Counted from the stretch's first letter, positions 12,325 to 22,293 are shown. The stretch: 64,000 nucleotides of DNA from Gymnothorax reevesii (GCA_029721435.1 CM056574.1:28939001-29003000); one strand, 5' to 3'. Notes: a model not told the origin generated them from the sequence alone. Numbers and translations: made by a program.

Positions 12325-12645
12325 TCTGCCACCAGGTGAACCTTTTTTTTTTTTTTTTTCATACATGAATGTTGCTGCCAGGTGAATTTTTTTTTTTTTT
12401 TTTTTTTCCGTCCACGAATGTTGCTGCCAGGTGAAAAAAAAATAATTTTTTTTTTTTTTTCATCCATGAATGTTGCTGCCAGGTAAAAATTTTTTTTTTA
12501 TTTTTTTTTTTTTGGTCCACGAATGTTGCTGCCAGGTGGGGAAAAAAAAAATAAAATTTTTTTTTCGTCCACGAATGTTGCTGCCAGGTGAAAATAAAAA
12601 AAAAAAAATTTTCATCCATGAATGTTGCTGCCAGGTGGAAAAATA
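12325..12645 (+). repeat. Internal tandem array, left (six full units)
   Basis: Six full units of about 50 bp each carry (C/T)C(A/C)TGAATGTTGCTGCCAGG or CCACGAATGTTGCTGCCAGG, separated by poly-T/poly-A blocks. A degenerate edge unit (TTCTGCCACCAGGTGAA) lies at 12325-12345. The core TTGCTGCCA is shared with the terminal array. The right arm has eight full units at the equivalent place, so this array changes copy number. The apparent lysine- and phenylalanine-rich ORFs are artefacts of the homopolymers. Confidence 0.75.
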
Positions 12646-13192
12646 AATCGGCGTTACTTTATTTAGAAAGAGGGTGCCTTTTTGTCAGTGTTGCAGTGTG
12701 AATGAGGACCGCAGATTTCACCAGTTCAACATTCGCTAATGGAAAGTGTTTTGAAAACGCCATTAACATTAGTTTAAAGCAAGCCATTTAGTTTGTTAAT
12801 TACCTTGTGCATTGATAATGCATGTAAAATCTTAAATTAATTCAAGTCACTGTTTTCAGATTGCAAAGCAGCCGAGCCCTGAGCCAAGTTGTTAGCCTGA
12901 AGTTCTCTTCCAGCCTACGTGCATTGCGCAAGTTTCCCTTTTTAAAGCGCATAACAACGTCAGTACCCTCGGTTGATATATTGAGCCATGTCGCTGAACT
13001 TGCACAAAAATACGTGAAACGCATGTGTAAATTTACAATTTACAATTATAACAACCATCCTTGATGTACAGGCAAATTAACAAACTCGATGACTTGCCAT
13101 AAACTGAGGCCACATCTGTTTATAGGATTTCAAAAGCTCTCACTCAGCAGACAGGCATAATCTGCGCTCCTCCTTCAGATTGCGAGCCCAGT

Positions 13193-13382
13193 CAGCTGAC
13201 TAACCAGAGGACCATCGCCCTGTATCTAAATATAGTAACACAAAAAGCGAAAAAAAAAAAAAAATAGCTTAGCAACCTAGCTATACTGGGCTAGCTCTGT
13301 TGCTAAGCTAATTTTTTTTTTTTTCCGCTTTTTGTGTTACTATATTTAGAAACAGGGCGATGGCCCTCTAGTGAGACAGCTG
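13193..13382. repeat. Long hairpin in the left arm
   Basis: An almost perfect inverted repeat of about 80-90 bp per arm. CCATCGCCCTGTATCTAAAT is mirrored by ATTTAGAAACAGGGCGATGG. Inside, ACACAAAAAGCG plus poly-A mirrors poly-T plus CGCTTTTTGTGT, and AGCTTAGCAAC.TAGCTAT closes the loop around ACTGGGCTAG. It could be a foldback MITE or a structural element of the transposon. The right arm has the same hairpin at about 27940-28119. Confidence 0.7.
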
Positions 13383-13509
13383 AGTAGTGTCTGAGAGACA
13401 TCCACATCTTATGCTTCAAGTGATGATTGCTAATTTTGATAATGTAATGCGTTGTGAAAATGTAAGTTGCTATACTTGATCCTCAAGGGTAAGGCGGCAT
13501 GTATATGGG

Positions 13510-13937
13510 CTAGTAGGAAACATGGTTGATGACTGAGGCAATGTCGCTGAACTTCCTTGCCACAGCTTTTAAAATTCGCGATTGAGGTGTCCTTATGTTG
13601 TCGCTCAAGTTTGTAATCTGACACTGAACTTGTTTTGTAGTAGAAGGAGAACGCGACTCCAAAAACACGCTGACAACCTGGTGTAGCAAACTTCGCGGTG
13701 TTTTACGAAACGCGTCATAGCTGTGGCCGTTAAATCCAGGGCACAGGCTTTTCACTCGCTCAAATGACCATTTTGCGGCATGCAGGTAGTCGATGAGCGA
13801 GCTAGCTGGCCTTTTGCTCAAGTAGAATAACAACTCCCGAGCACTTCGAAGTCTGCACAGTGTAAGTGTATTTGAAATCCTGTCGTTGGGGGAGTAAATT
13901 ATGTCGTGCTGGTGCCTAATTTGGCCGAGCAATGTTA
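13510..13937 (-). CDS. Unrecognised ORF of about 140 codons in the left arm, possible exon
   Basis: A minus-strand frame is open for about 140 codons, ending KFSDIASVINHVSY-stop at 13510. It contains a hydrophobic patch (ARELLFYLSKRPASSLIDYL) and a basic/serine-rich second half. I do not recognise the family. No ATG occurs before the upstream in-frame stop; the frame can only start at TTG 13932. If it is real, it is therefore an internal or terminal exon. A possible splice acceptor (TTCAATTTAG) lies just upstream. It is divergent to the SAM-HECT gene and shares the roughly 0.8-kb region between them, which could be a two-way promoter. The same frame is intact in the right arm (27380-27802). 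It may equally be chance. Confidence 0.25.
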
Positions 13938-14379
13938 TTTCAGCTAAATTGAAGTAACAGCTAAAGTAATAGCTTGCTGTATTTGAAAGCTCCTTTTAAA
14001 ACTGCCTGATAACGTTGGCATGCAAATTAACTTTATATTCACTGAATAGCGACGAAGAACAAACGCTGTAGCTGACTACGAGTAGTTAAATGTCACCGTC
14101 TCGTGGTCATTTCGTTTGCTAGCCAGCTAGTTAGTAGTGAACTAGTTATAATGGACACTAGCATTATTAAGCTTTGGTGGGAGCAAGATTTTCCTACATA
14201 AGCAATGTTCGCTATTTAGCTTACTAGCTGGCGGAGCCAACAGGGAGGTATAACGGTATCAGTTAGCTCGGCCTAGAATCTCGTGAAATCGCTTGTAAGA
14301 GTTAGCGGTTCTGTATAAGTTTGTAGCTAGCATTAAAATTTGACTTCTAAAATTAGAGACATAATGAACCTCATCCAAC

Positions 14380-14710
14380 TATTGTTGCTAGCAAGTGAAT
14401 CACTGCGTATTTTTCTACTCTGTGCAAAGCAGACCGGATTTGCACAAGCTTAGCGTACAATTAACAGTTAACGTAGGTAAAGTTTTGGCTTTCTGGTCAA
14501 ACGTAAGGTAATAAATCAACAAAGGAGATATTCTGTATAACGGATCCATTTGCTTAATTTAAGTTTATAGACGTAAATGCGCTTTCGGAAATTCGTGTGA
14601 CTTCGCTTGCTGTGAAGTTGATGCGCTTGAACATGTGCGCACTTATTGGTTTTATCATAAGAGGAGGACCTGGGACAATTCTCTGACCCTTATTCCTACC
14701 ACCCATCTAG
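14380..14710 (+). promoter_or_regulatory. Probable promoter and 5' UTR region of SAM-HECT gene, left copy
   Basis: The stretch directly upstream of ATG 14711 has no ORF of its own. It is followed by a good coding exon with a clean GT donor. An inverted CCAAT motif (ATTGGT) lies near 14644. No obvious TATA box is placed for the gene. The assignment rests on position only. Confidence 0.3.
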
Positions 14711-17700
14711 ATGGCTGCCGCGGAAGATGCGGAGGAAGACAAAGCCGTTCAATTTCTTAGAGAGAGGGGGGTTGCCGAGGAAGCCCTCGCCCAAATGAAG
14801 GAGCAGAAGGTAAAAAGTACATATTTTGCTTGCATTGACGCGGCGGATACAGAACTGATATAGCTGTGTCGCGCAGTGCACTGTTGACCTAGCATTCACT
14901 ATGCCACCTCGGCCGTCATGTAAGGAGTGAAGTGAGGTTGCAGGGAGGAAAACAAGTTTGACTCTATCACCTTGAAATCCTGTCATGCGAGGATTTGAGA
15001 GATACGAGTTGCGAGGTAACTTATTCATGCTTTGGCTGGAGTGTACAGAAATAATGGGCGGCAAGACTTTGTAGCCCGCGGAGTGCGATCAACTGCCTGC
15101 TGTGTTTAAATTAATCGCTGCTTGTCCTGCAACCCTGCAAATAATATTTCGCGTAATTTTTGCGACTGTAACCCGAAATTGCCTTTTGGCTTCCGAAACT
15201 CAAAGCTATACCAGTGAGCCCCAACTAAGGTTACACCAGATGAGTGAAATCGTCCAAATACCCTGACTCTCTTATCAATGTAAATCAATGCTTGGATTTC
15301 AGAGCAGCGGAACATCGGGTCAGTGGAACTCGCAGTTAGCCCATTGAGTAACCCGTTTGCGGTGTTACCCCTGAACCAATTACGGTATCGTTTGGACGCA
15401 CTTCACTTGCTTCAATGTTGTATACCTGTGTACATTTTAGAAACTTTGCCATGAGGTAATCAGAAATTAAAGCTGGCTAATTTACGTAGCACAGTACTTC
15501 TGACATTTTTGGAAATCATAGAGCCGTATCCAGCAGAATAACAAGTGGACATGGTCTACAACATCCCCCGCAAATCGTGCGCTTCTCATTTTCGAACTCA
15601 ATCAAGGCCTTTATGGTGTGAAGCTACACACCAAATTTGGTGACTGTATCTGTAGTAGTTTCTGAGTAAAGCTGTCCCCTTTATCTCAGATGGACGGACG
15701 CACGGACGGACGCACACACGGACGGACGGACGGACGGACGGAGGTCAAACCTATATCCCCCTCCCACTTCGTGTTGGTGGGGGATAATAAGCCTTCAAGT
15801 TTTATGAAAAGTGAATTAACTTCAAGCTGGTGTGGAAGTTGTCAGGAAAAAAAAGGTCAAGGAGAAGCAAACCACGTGTCCAGCACATCTATGTGAACTT
15901 GTAAAACTGTGCTGATGTGGAATATATGAACATACATCCAAAAGTTTTTTTCCCTTTTTTTTGCTGTATCATGTACCTGAGAAATAATAAGTCATGCAAT
16001 GCATCTTGTTACTTTTACATAATAATTCAACAGAACTCTGTAATTACATTGTGTAAAAGTTTGCTACCATATTTTTCAGATTGATAGCAACACCATTCCA
16101 TGGATTGAGGACAGTGAACTTGCCAAAATTATTCCTAAAATGGGAGACAGAGCAGCTGTGAGACACTACTGCAGAGATTCAAAGGATGAGAGGGAAAGCA
16201 GGAGGATGACACTCTTTGATAAACTGAGAGAGAAAATGGGGATCAAGCCATTTCAGGAGTCTTCAACAGGGCAAAGTCCCTCGCAAATTAAGAACAAACT
16301 AAAGATGAAGACACAGCAAAAAAGGAAAGTTGAGTTTGGCTGGATGCATGATGGCAGAATCATGTGGGCTAGATTTGGGGGGGGTACACGGACTCTGAGA
16401 GTAGATGGTGGTGCCACTCGAGGCGCTCTGCTGCAGATAGCGAAAGATTTGTACTTTCCGATGGGAGTTTCCCCTCAAGGAAAGGCAGAGGATTTTAATT
16501 TGGATATTCTTGATTACAAACAAATGACGCTGTCATCAGAAATGACTGTAGATAGTTTATGTGAAAGCATGCACATGGGCAGAGTTAAATTTTACCTCTC
16601 CAGCATAAAAAAAGTGGAGGAGAAAAATGACAGCAGCCAGAGTAAGCAAAAAGACAAGGCTGCCAAAAGTACAAACACCAGCCCTGTCTGCGCGGAGGCA
16701 AAATCCAATGTCTCTCCAGTTGATGTTCATGAAATCATCGTCACCTCAAGCAGTGATGATGACATTGTCCAGGTTAGACCTCTAAAGAGGTCAGTTCATT
16801 TTGTATCTGATGATGATGATGATGATACTCTTCCCCTTAGCAACTCATCCTCTCTCAATCTGGATGACAGTGACAGCCCACCCCCAAAAAACCGAGATCC
16901 TGATAATCGAACAAAACATCAGCAGTCAGATCTTGGCGGTAGTCCGCCTCCTCAGGCGTTAGTTGCTCAAAGTTCCGCTGTAATGCTGCAGGAGCAATTG
17001 CCTTTGAGGTCCGACAGTAATGCTGAGACTACGTATGTAACCGTGAAAGTACACCGGGTTAATATTCTAAAAGAAATGATGGCACTGTTCAAATCAGAAG
17101 ATATCCTACAAACACACATTAAGTTTAGTTTTGTTGATGAAATGGGATCAGACGCAGAAGGCGTCTCTCGTGAGGCATTCTCTGAATTTTGGAATTATTT
17201 CCTGGCGTCGTGTGCAGAGGGGGAAGATGTGCGTGTCCCAGCATTATGCCCTGAATTTGGATTCCAGGAGTGGCAAGCTGTAGGCAGAATCTTAGTTAAG
17301 GGGTTCTGTACCCACAACGTATTTCCTTTGCAGCTAGCTCCGGCTTTTTTTATTTCTCTGATCTTTGGGGAAGATGCCGTGACACCAAACGATCTTCTCG
17401 AGTCACTTTTTAATTTTGTTAGTCACAACGATCGTGAAGTCTTGCAGAATGCGACCACTGGGCTCATGACCGAAGATGACAAAGAAGTGTTCCTGGAGAT
17501 TCTTGACAGAGAGGGTTTCCATGCACTTCCACCCCAGGATCAGGTGCCTTATGTTCTCCAGCAAATGGCACATAAGAACCTGATCCAGGAGAGCAGCTAT
17601 GCTGTTGAGGCAATGAGGCCCATTGTGCAGGCAGGTCTCGCAGATAAAGTCAGAAATGTTGAAGATGTCAGAAAGATGTACACTAATCTGAGACCAACTG

Positions 17701-18023
17701 CAAAGAAGGTCTGCAGCATACTGCGAGCTAATCCTGCGAACAGAGAACAGGATCAGGCCTTTCGGTACCTACTCCAGTTCGTACGGGCCCAAGACGACCA
17801 CGGTCTAGCAAAATTGCTACATTTCCTCACTGCCTCAAGGGTTCTTAGTGTTGATGACATTAATGTTGAATTTACTGCATCATCTGGAATAGAAAGGAGG
17901 CCGATAGCACACACATGTGGCCCACTGCTGGAGCTCCCAGCTACCTACACCTCATACAGAGATTTTCGAAATGAATGGGAAGCTGTCCTGTCATCTGGGT
18001 ATTGTAGGATGGACATAGCCTAA
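14711..18023 (+). CDS. SAM-HECT E3 ubiquitin ligase-like protein, left copy (join 14711..14809, 16080..18023)
   Basis: Two exons encode 680 aa. Exon 1 (14711-14809, 33 codons) ends CAGAAG|GTAAAA. Exon 2 begins after TATTTTTCAG at 16080, and the junction is phase 0. Residues about 11-64 look like a SAM-type helical domain (FLRERGV...IPWIEDSELAKIIPKMGDR). A conserved block at about 115-212 (VEFGWMHDGRIMWARFGGG, LRVDGGATRGALLQIAKDL) occurs in fish G2/M-phase-specific E3-ligase-like proteins. A SUMO-interaction-like motif (EIIVTSSSDDD) is at 251-261, followed by acidic and serine-rich linkers. The HECT-type domain runs from about 354 to the end: GSDAEGVSREAF, then IAHTCGPLLELP with the expected thioester cysteine at C646. 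HECT enzymes pass ubiquitin through this cysteine to substrates. The frame is fully open with a normal end, so it looks functional. The downstream poly-A signal is AATAAA at 18884. Its role in the transposon is unknown; it may act on host factors or on the transposase. Confidence 0.85.
15541..15790. repeat. Interspersed repeat with (GGAC)n core in the SAM-HECT intron, left arm
   Basis: The intron (14810-16079) carries a repeat-like segment. It includes TTTGGTGACTGTATCTGTAG, a run of GGAC/GCAC units at 15690-15742, and CTATATCCCCCTCCCAC followed by GTTGGTGGGGGATAATAA. This layout of a GGAC run followed by an inverted GGGGGA end is common in fish non-autonomous repeats. The matching segment in the right arm (about 25513-25770) has a slightly different number of GGAC units. 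Confidence 0.45.
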
Positions 18024-18883
18024 AATCTAGCTAATTTACGAGAGCGGAGCGTGACGTAGATAAAAAGATATTGCTGTCAGGCAGATATGGTTGAATGAAT
18101 GGTTTTTGTTTTATTCCAAGGAGCCATATTTGTCCAATTCTCTTAGTTACCGTGCCCAAGACTGGTTTTTACGTGTGTTCTGGTCACTGTCAGTCTTCCA
18201 CATCATCGTCATCCCTCCTTATTTTATATGGAAGACATTGTCATATTGTGGGGTGTTCTGACTGCCTCAAGTTAGGCGAAATTAGCACTGAGACCTCAGA
18301 TTTATTTTTTTTTAAATCTATATTTACTGGTTTGAAGTGAGCTTTGTTAGCTTGTTTGTTCTACAAGTACTTCTCTTTTGTACTTCCCTTACCATATGCC
18401 ACTTTATCTGTGGCTGTGAAATTCGTGGTCCATTTAAGAATGCTGACTTAATTTTCATCTCCGGTCTGATATAGTCCTTAGAGTCTTTTGAAACTGAATT
18501 GCATTAAATTGATGAACAAAAGGCATGGATTATTTGCAGCAGAATGTATTAAATTGAAAAACAATGCTTTGCCATTGAGTTTTAAAATTAAAAAAACATT
18601 TTATTTATACTGCAACAAAATGACCTTGCTGACCATGCAGACTTGTTTTCAATGTATAACATCTTCATGTAGAATGATTCCATGTAATACTTTCCATGGT
18701 TTAGCTTTTTTTCCCCCCAATTCCAGATTAATTCACAGCACTTGTGACAGATTATGTTCATTAAAGGAAAATATTTCGACTTATACACGTCTCAGCTGTT
18801 GAACAACACAAAGAAAACTTACTGTGTGTGCACAGCACAGGTTAGCATTGTCTTGAATTACTAATGCATTCAGGGAAATGATT

Positions 18884-18889
18884 AATAAA
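18884..18889 (+). terminator. Polyadenylation signal AATAAA for SAM-HECT gene, left copy
   Basis: AATAAA sits 861 bp after the stop codon at 18023 on the coding strand and is the first good hexamer I see. It lies only about 130 bp from the 3' end of the convergent integrase gene (19017), so the two transcripts probably meet or overlap tail to tail. Confidence 0.5.
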
Positions 18890-19016
18890 GGTCAGGTGAA
18901 CTTCCTGAAATTTAGCTGGCATGTGTTTGTTTAAAAAAAAAAAGCCGTCAAACAATCCAAGGTTCATACAAACAGTACCTTCTAAGACGGCACCAGTTTT
19001 TCCATGCTGCGTTAAA

Positions 19017-21707
19017 TTACAGGCGTGACTTTATGTAATTTCGCAAGAATATGTACAATTCAATTGCTTCATCAGGACTTTGGGGGGGCTGCAAAATATT
19101 CTCTTCCATAAGCTGGCAGCATAATTCAAAAACAGTCTCATCACAAGGGAAGGGCCCCCTGGGAGTGCACTCCTCTCTGCACGCCAGAATCTGAGCCTCA
19201 GTCACGTGCTGCAGGTGGTCCCCAGCACCATAAAGGTGTGGTGCTGTGTACAAGAGGAAAGGTCGTCCATGTGGTGCTGCTGCATTCCTTGCTGCCCTGA
19301 TGTGGTGCGTGTTCCAAAGGGAAACCAAGCGCTGAAGCTCTTCCTTGAGGGGAGAAATGGGGGGGTGAAATGGCACATTCAGCTTTCAAGAACGGGGAAC
19401 TCATCCCATATTTAGTCATTTGGAGTAGAAGAGAGAGCCAAAAGAGGATGGGGTAGATCATTGTATTACTACAAATATCATCCATCCATTAATACACCGC
19501 TTCCTCCGCACAGGGGTTTCTGGGGAGCTGGAGCGTATCCCACAGGCGAAAGACAAGGAAACACCCTAGGGTGCATTTCCCGAAAGTACAAATGCGAACT
19601 TGCATAACTGCAACCCATCTGCCCCGCTACTATTATCAATCCGCATTTCATTTGAAATTATTATTAACAGTTTGGCTGACACGCGAAGCAGCCTAAAAAG
19701 ATTAAGGCGACTTCAAAGTAGCAACAAAGGATGACTGTCACTGAATATCATTAAACCGAATTTCTTTCCATTTTGGAGATCACGGTGATCAGGTCTCCAT
19801 ACCTGTTAGCCAGTGACGTACAGTCGGAGGTTAGTTTGGTGAGGCAGAAACCTTCCCTTTGCTTGATTAGCAATCAGACGATTAACTAGTTTAGTAAGAC
19901 TATTCGGCAGAATGACGGGCCATTTTAAGTTTCCGCGGCGTTTTTACTCAGTAGGCTACATCGACCTTGAAATGCTCACGAAACTGCAGATTTGCGAGTA
20001 TTTGCTTACAGGAAGCCAGAGACGTGCGGTTGAGATGAGGCAGTGATCCAAACTTTAATGTGACCCAAACTTTCCTGTAGGAAGCCTGATGCTGATAGAG
20101 GAGATAATAACTTAATTCACGTACACGCTGCAATTCGAGACTGCAAGGACGGAAATCTGAATAATCAATTAGGAAAAAGTCTCGGCTCGGTAATTCTGTT
20201 TTAAAACATTTTGTTAATCGGATTACGAAAGAAGACTGAAAATAAACGCCCGCTTTCTGTTTGGGAGTAAAACAGAGTATTTAAAGGAGAATACATTATA
20301 GGCTATTGATTAAGCATTGAACTCTGCATAAGTCGAACTACGGTAATATTTTCTGATGACATTGCTTCGGCCTCCTGGAAGCTAGTAAGCGCAAATCTGC
20401 TGTTGAGCATTTCAGGTTCGATGTACTGAGTAATCACGCCGCGGAAACTTAAACTGGCCCGTCATTCTGCCGAATAGTCATACTAAACTAGTAAATCGTC
20501 TGATTGCTAATGAAGCAAAGGGGAGGTTTTTGCCTCACCAAACTAACCTCCACCGCACGTCACTGCTGTTAGCCTATCTATGCAAGATTTCCGCTCCCGA
20601 GTAAAGGCTCAAGGCTGCTTGACTAGATAGTTTGATTTGCGTCAAGTCCAAGCATCCAATCAATATTACGGCCTTATCAATGACTAAGTCATCACCTTTA
20701 TGTTTGCACATAACATAACTTGAACCAGTTGTGTGTGTTTGTGAACGTTAAGTAGTCTAAATTCCGGGTGAGTGGTATTTCGTATCGCAGGCAAAAAAAA
20801 AATAAAAAATAAAAAAAAAAAAACAATTTTCTTGACCAAAAAACAACGTTAAATAATTAATTAAGACCGACAAACGTACCTCGATTAAATTGAGACAGGT
20901 GAACTGCACGAGGGACTTGTCCAGGAAGTCTCCAGTGAAATTGTCGTCGTCTTTCAGCGACTGAAAACAATTCATCCAAAATTGGGCATGTTGTTTTCGC
21001 AGAAACGCCCACCAGCTTTCTATGCGCTGGTTATGATTGCTGGAACCGTAAATGAAACAATTCCTTGCAAAACGATCCTGATGCTCATATCTGAAAAATC
21101 TCAGCATTTGCTGCACAGTGCCATTTTCCGTTCCCATGTCCGATCGTATTCGAGCAGGACATCCCATCCTATTTTGAACCTGATCAATGAAGTACCCAGC
21201 AATTACCTTCGGGTCACTATTGGTGCAGTAGGTATGCATCCACATAATCATGCGAGAGAAGCCATCAATGGCACCATTGATGCAGATGCCGAATGGCTTC
21301 AACTTGTCGTATGAATCGACGTGCCAAATGAAGTTGGGCCCTGGATTTGAGTACAAACGACGGCGAAGCCGACGTCTGCTTCTGTGTTGGACACCCTCCG
21401 GATCAAGTACTTTCAAAAGGCGCCTAACTGTGTCTTGGGAGGCGACATATCCCTCTTGAATGCATTTAAGATGCATAAGCCTGTAACCATGCAGCTGTCC
21501 ATGTTTTGACAATTCATCACACAGGAACAGTGCCACATCGATCAGGCTGGATCTCTGCTTTCTTCTGTATAATCCTGCGGTTTTTAGGATTCTACGCAAG
21601 GTTCGAATACTCATAACAATACCATCCACGTGAGCTAGACACTGCAAAATGTCTCGATGCCTCAAGCCGAGTTGAAAGTAAAATAATACAACTTCTGTCA
21701 AATCCAT
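19017..21707 (-). CDS. IS3-like integrase/transposase (join 20880..21707, 19017..19343 on minus)
   Basis: Two exons encode 384 aa. The first ATG is at 21707; the GTG three bases upstream is not needed. Exon 1 (21707-20880, 276 codons) ends AATCGAG|GTACGT. Exon 2 starts at 19343 after the pyrimidine-rich acceptor TTTCTCCCCTCAAG, and the junction is phase 0. Residues 1-50 form a helix-turn-helix-like region. Residues 70-100 (HGYRLMHLKCIQEG...DTVRRLLKVL) resemble the HTH_21 region of bacterial IS3 transposases. Residues about 120-250 are an rve-type RNase H-fold core with D131 (WHVDSYDKL), D190 (IRSDMGTENG) and E230 (NQRIESWW), a D-58-D-39-E spacing. This is the expected triad for DNA strand transfer. 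The 1.5-kb intron contains a nested hAT MITE and a common fish repeat. Exon 2 spans the left-arm boundary at about 19257. The gene is convergent with the left SAM-HECT gene. Confidence 0.85.
19482..19566. repeat. Fish interspersed repeat fragment in integrase intron
   Basis: The segment reads ATCATCCATCCATTAATACA, then CCGCTTCCTC, then GGAGCTGGAGCGTATCCCA. This matches, by recognition, the very common fish repeat tail of the type 'CATCCATCCATT...CCGCTTATCC...GGGGGCTGGAGCCTATCCCA'. It lies just outside the arm, in spacer intron sequence. Confidence 0.6.
19803..20573. mobile_element. hAT-type MITE inside the integrase intron, with 8-bp target duplication
   Basis: The element is 755 bp (19811-20565), flanked by perfect 8-bp direct repeats CTGTTAGC (19803-19810 and 20566-20573). 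It has terminal inverted repeats of about 140 bp starting CAGTGACGT. The left TAGTTTGGTGAGGCA and CGGCAGAATGACGGGCC are mirrored on the right. An 8-bp duplication and CAGTG-type ends are typical of hAT transposons. No transposase ORF is present, so it depends on another element. It sits in spacer intron only, so it has no second copy in the palindrome. Confidence 0.85.
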
Positions 21708-22055
21708 CACTGGCCTTAAAACAGACGTTCTTACTAGAGACTTGGTGACAGATGGACAACACGAATGTAGCGGTATCTTGCCACTATAAAGTCAAACTGC
21801 TTCGTTAAAACTCGCAACTCATACTTCTAGCTACAGAAATCAAAGAAACATGACACAACAGCCAACTCATCTGTCTCGCGAGATTTAAAAATTAAAGAAA
21901 TCACGAACCTTTTTCGGAAAGGTCCACGATAAATTCGACAGTGACATAATTTTCATTATTTAGCCTCAAAGCAAGACCGCAATGGATTTGAAATTGAGAT
22001 GAGATCGATCTTTCGGCTATAATTCTTAAAATTTCCTGATTTTCTTATATTTTTT
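21708..22055 (-). promoter_or_regulatory. Probable promoter/5' region of the integrase gene
   Basis: This 348-bp stretch lies between the integrase start codon and the inner edge of the right arm. It has no ORF of note and is AT-rich. Any integrase promoter must lie here or reach into the right arm, where the truncated exon copy begins. No specific element can be assigned. Confidence 0.3.
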
Positions 22056-22056
22056 C

Positions 22057-22293
22057 TTGTACACAGCACCACACCTTTATGGTGCTGGGGACCACCTGCA
22101 GCACGTGACTGAGGCTCAGATTCTGGCGTGCAGAGAGGAGTGCACTCCCAGGGGGCCCTTCCCTTGTGATGAGACTGTTTTTGAATTATGCTGCCAGCTT
22201 ATGGAAGAGAATATTTTGCAGCCCCCCCAAAGTCCTGATGAAGCAATTGAATTGTACATATTCTTGCGAAATTACATAAAGTCACGCCTGTAA
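22057..22293 (+). pseudogene. Truncated copy of integrase exon 2 (C-terminal 78 codons)
   Basis: On the plus strand the frame repeats the last 78 residues of the integrase, from YTAPHLYGAGDHLQHV to FLRNYIKSRL-stop. Upstream, the splice acceptor and the first 30 or so codons of the exon are missing and replaced by unrelated spacer sequence. It has no start codon and no catalytic part, so it is a by-product of the inverted duplication. It fixes the inner breakpoint and shows the left arm is the original context. Confidence 0.9.

Larger units (their letters stand above)
10628..19257 (+). repeat. Left arm of the palindrome (long terminal inverted repeat)
   Basis: From the terminus inward it holds a five-unit terminal array, a mariner-type MITE, an internal six-unit array, a hairpin, an unrecognised ORF on the minus strand, the SAM-HECT gene on the plus strand, and most of the integrase's second exon on the minus strand. 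The inner edge lies at about 19257, inside integrase exon 2. Beyond it the left sequence continues as intact coding exon, while the right arm switches to unrelated sequence. Confidence 0.9.

Noticed and set aside
12210..12619. Lysine- and phenylalanine-rich ORFs across the internal array
   Set aside because: They are translated homopolymer tracts and repeat units, with no independent support.
10628..12645. Tandem arrays as a CRISPR array
   Set aside because: This is vertebrate DNA. The spacers are poly-A or poly-T, not unique, and the repeats vary from unit to unit.
12860..13064. A second gene piece resembling the KFSD...IN end of the 140-codon ORF
   Set aside because: Only about 38 bp, including AAGTTCAGCGACAT, are alike on the minus strand. 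The similarity does not extend, so it is too weak to call a duplicated exon.
14696..15064. Minus-strand 122-codon ORF over SAM-HECT exon 1
   Set aside because: It lies antisense to a well-supported exon with a splice donor and has no recognisable domain.
20982..21314. Plus-strand ORF over the integrase exon
   Set aside because: It is the antisense shadow of integrase exon 1, which has clear catalytic motifs on the minus strand.
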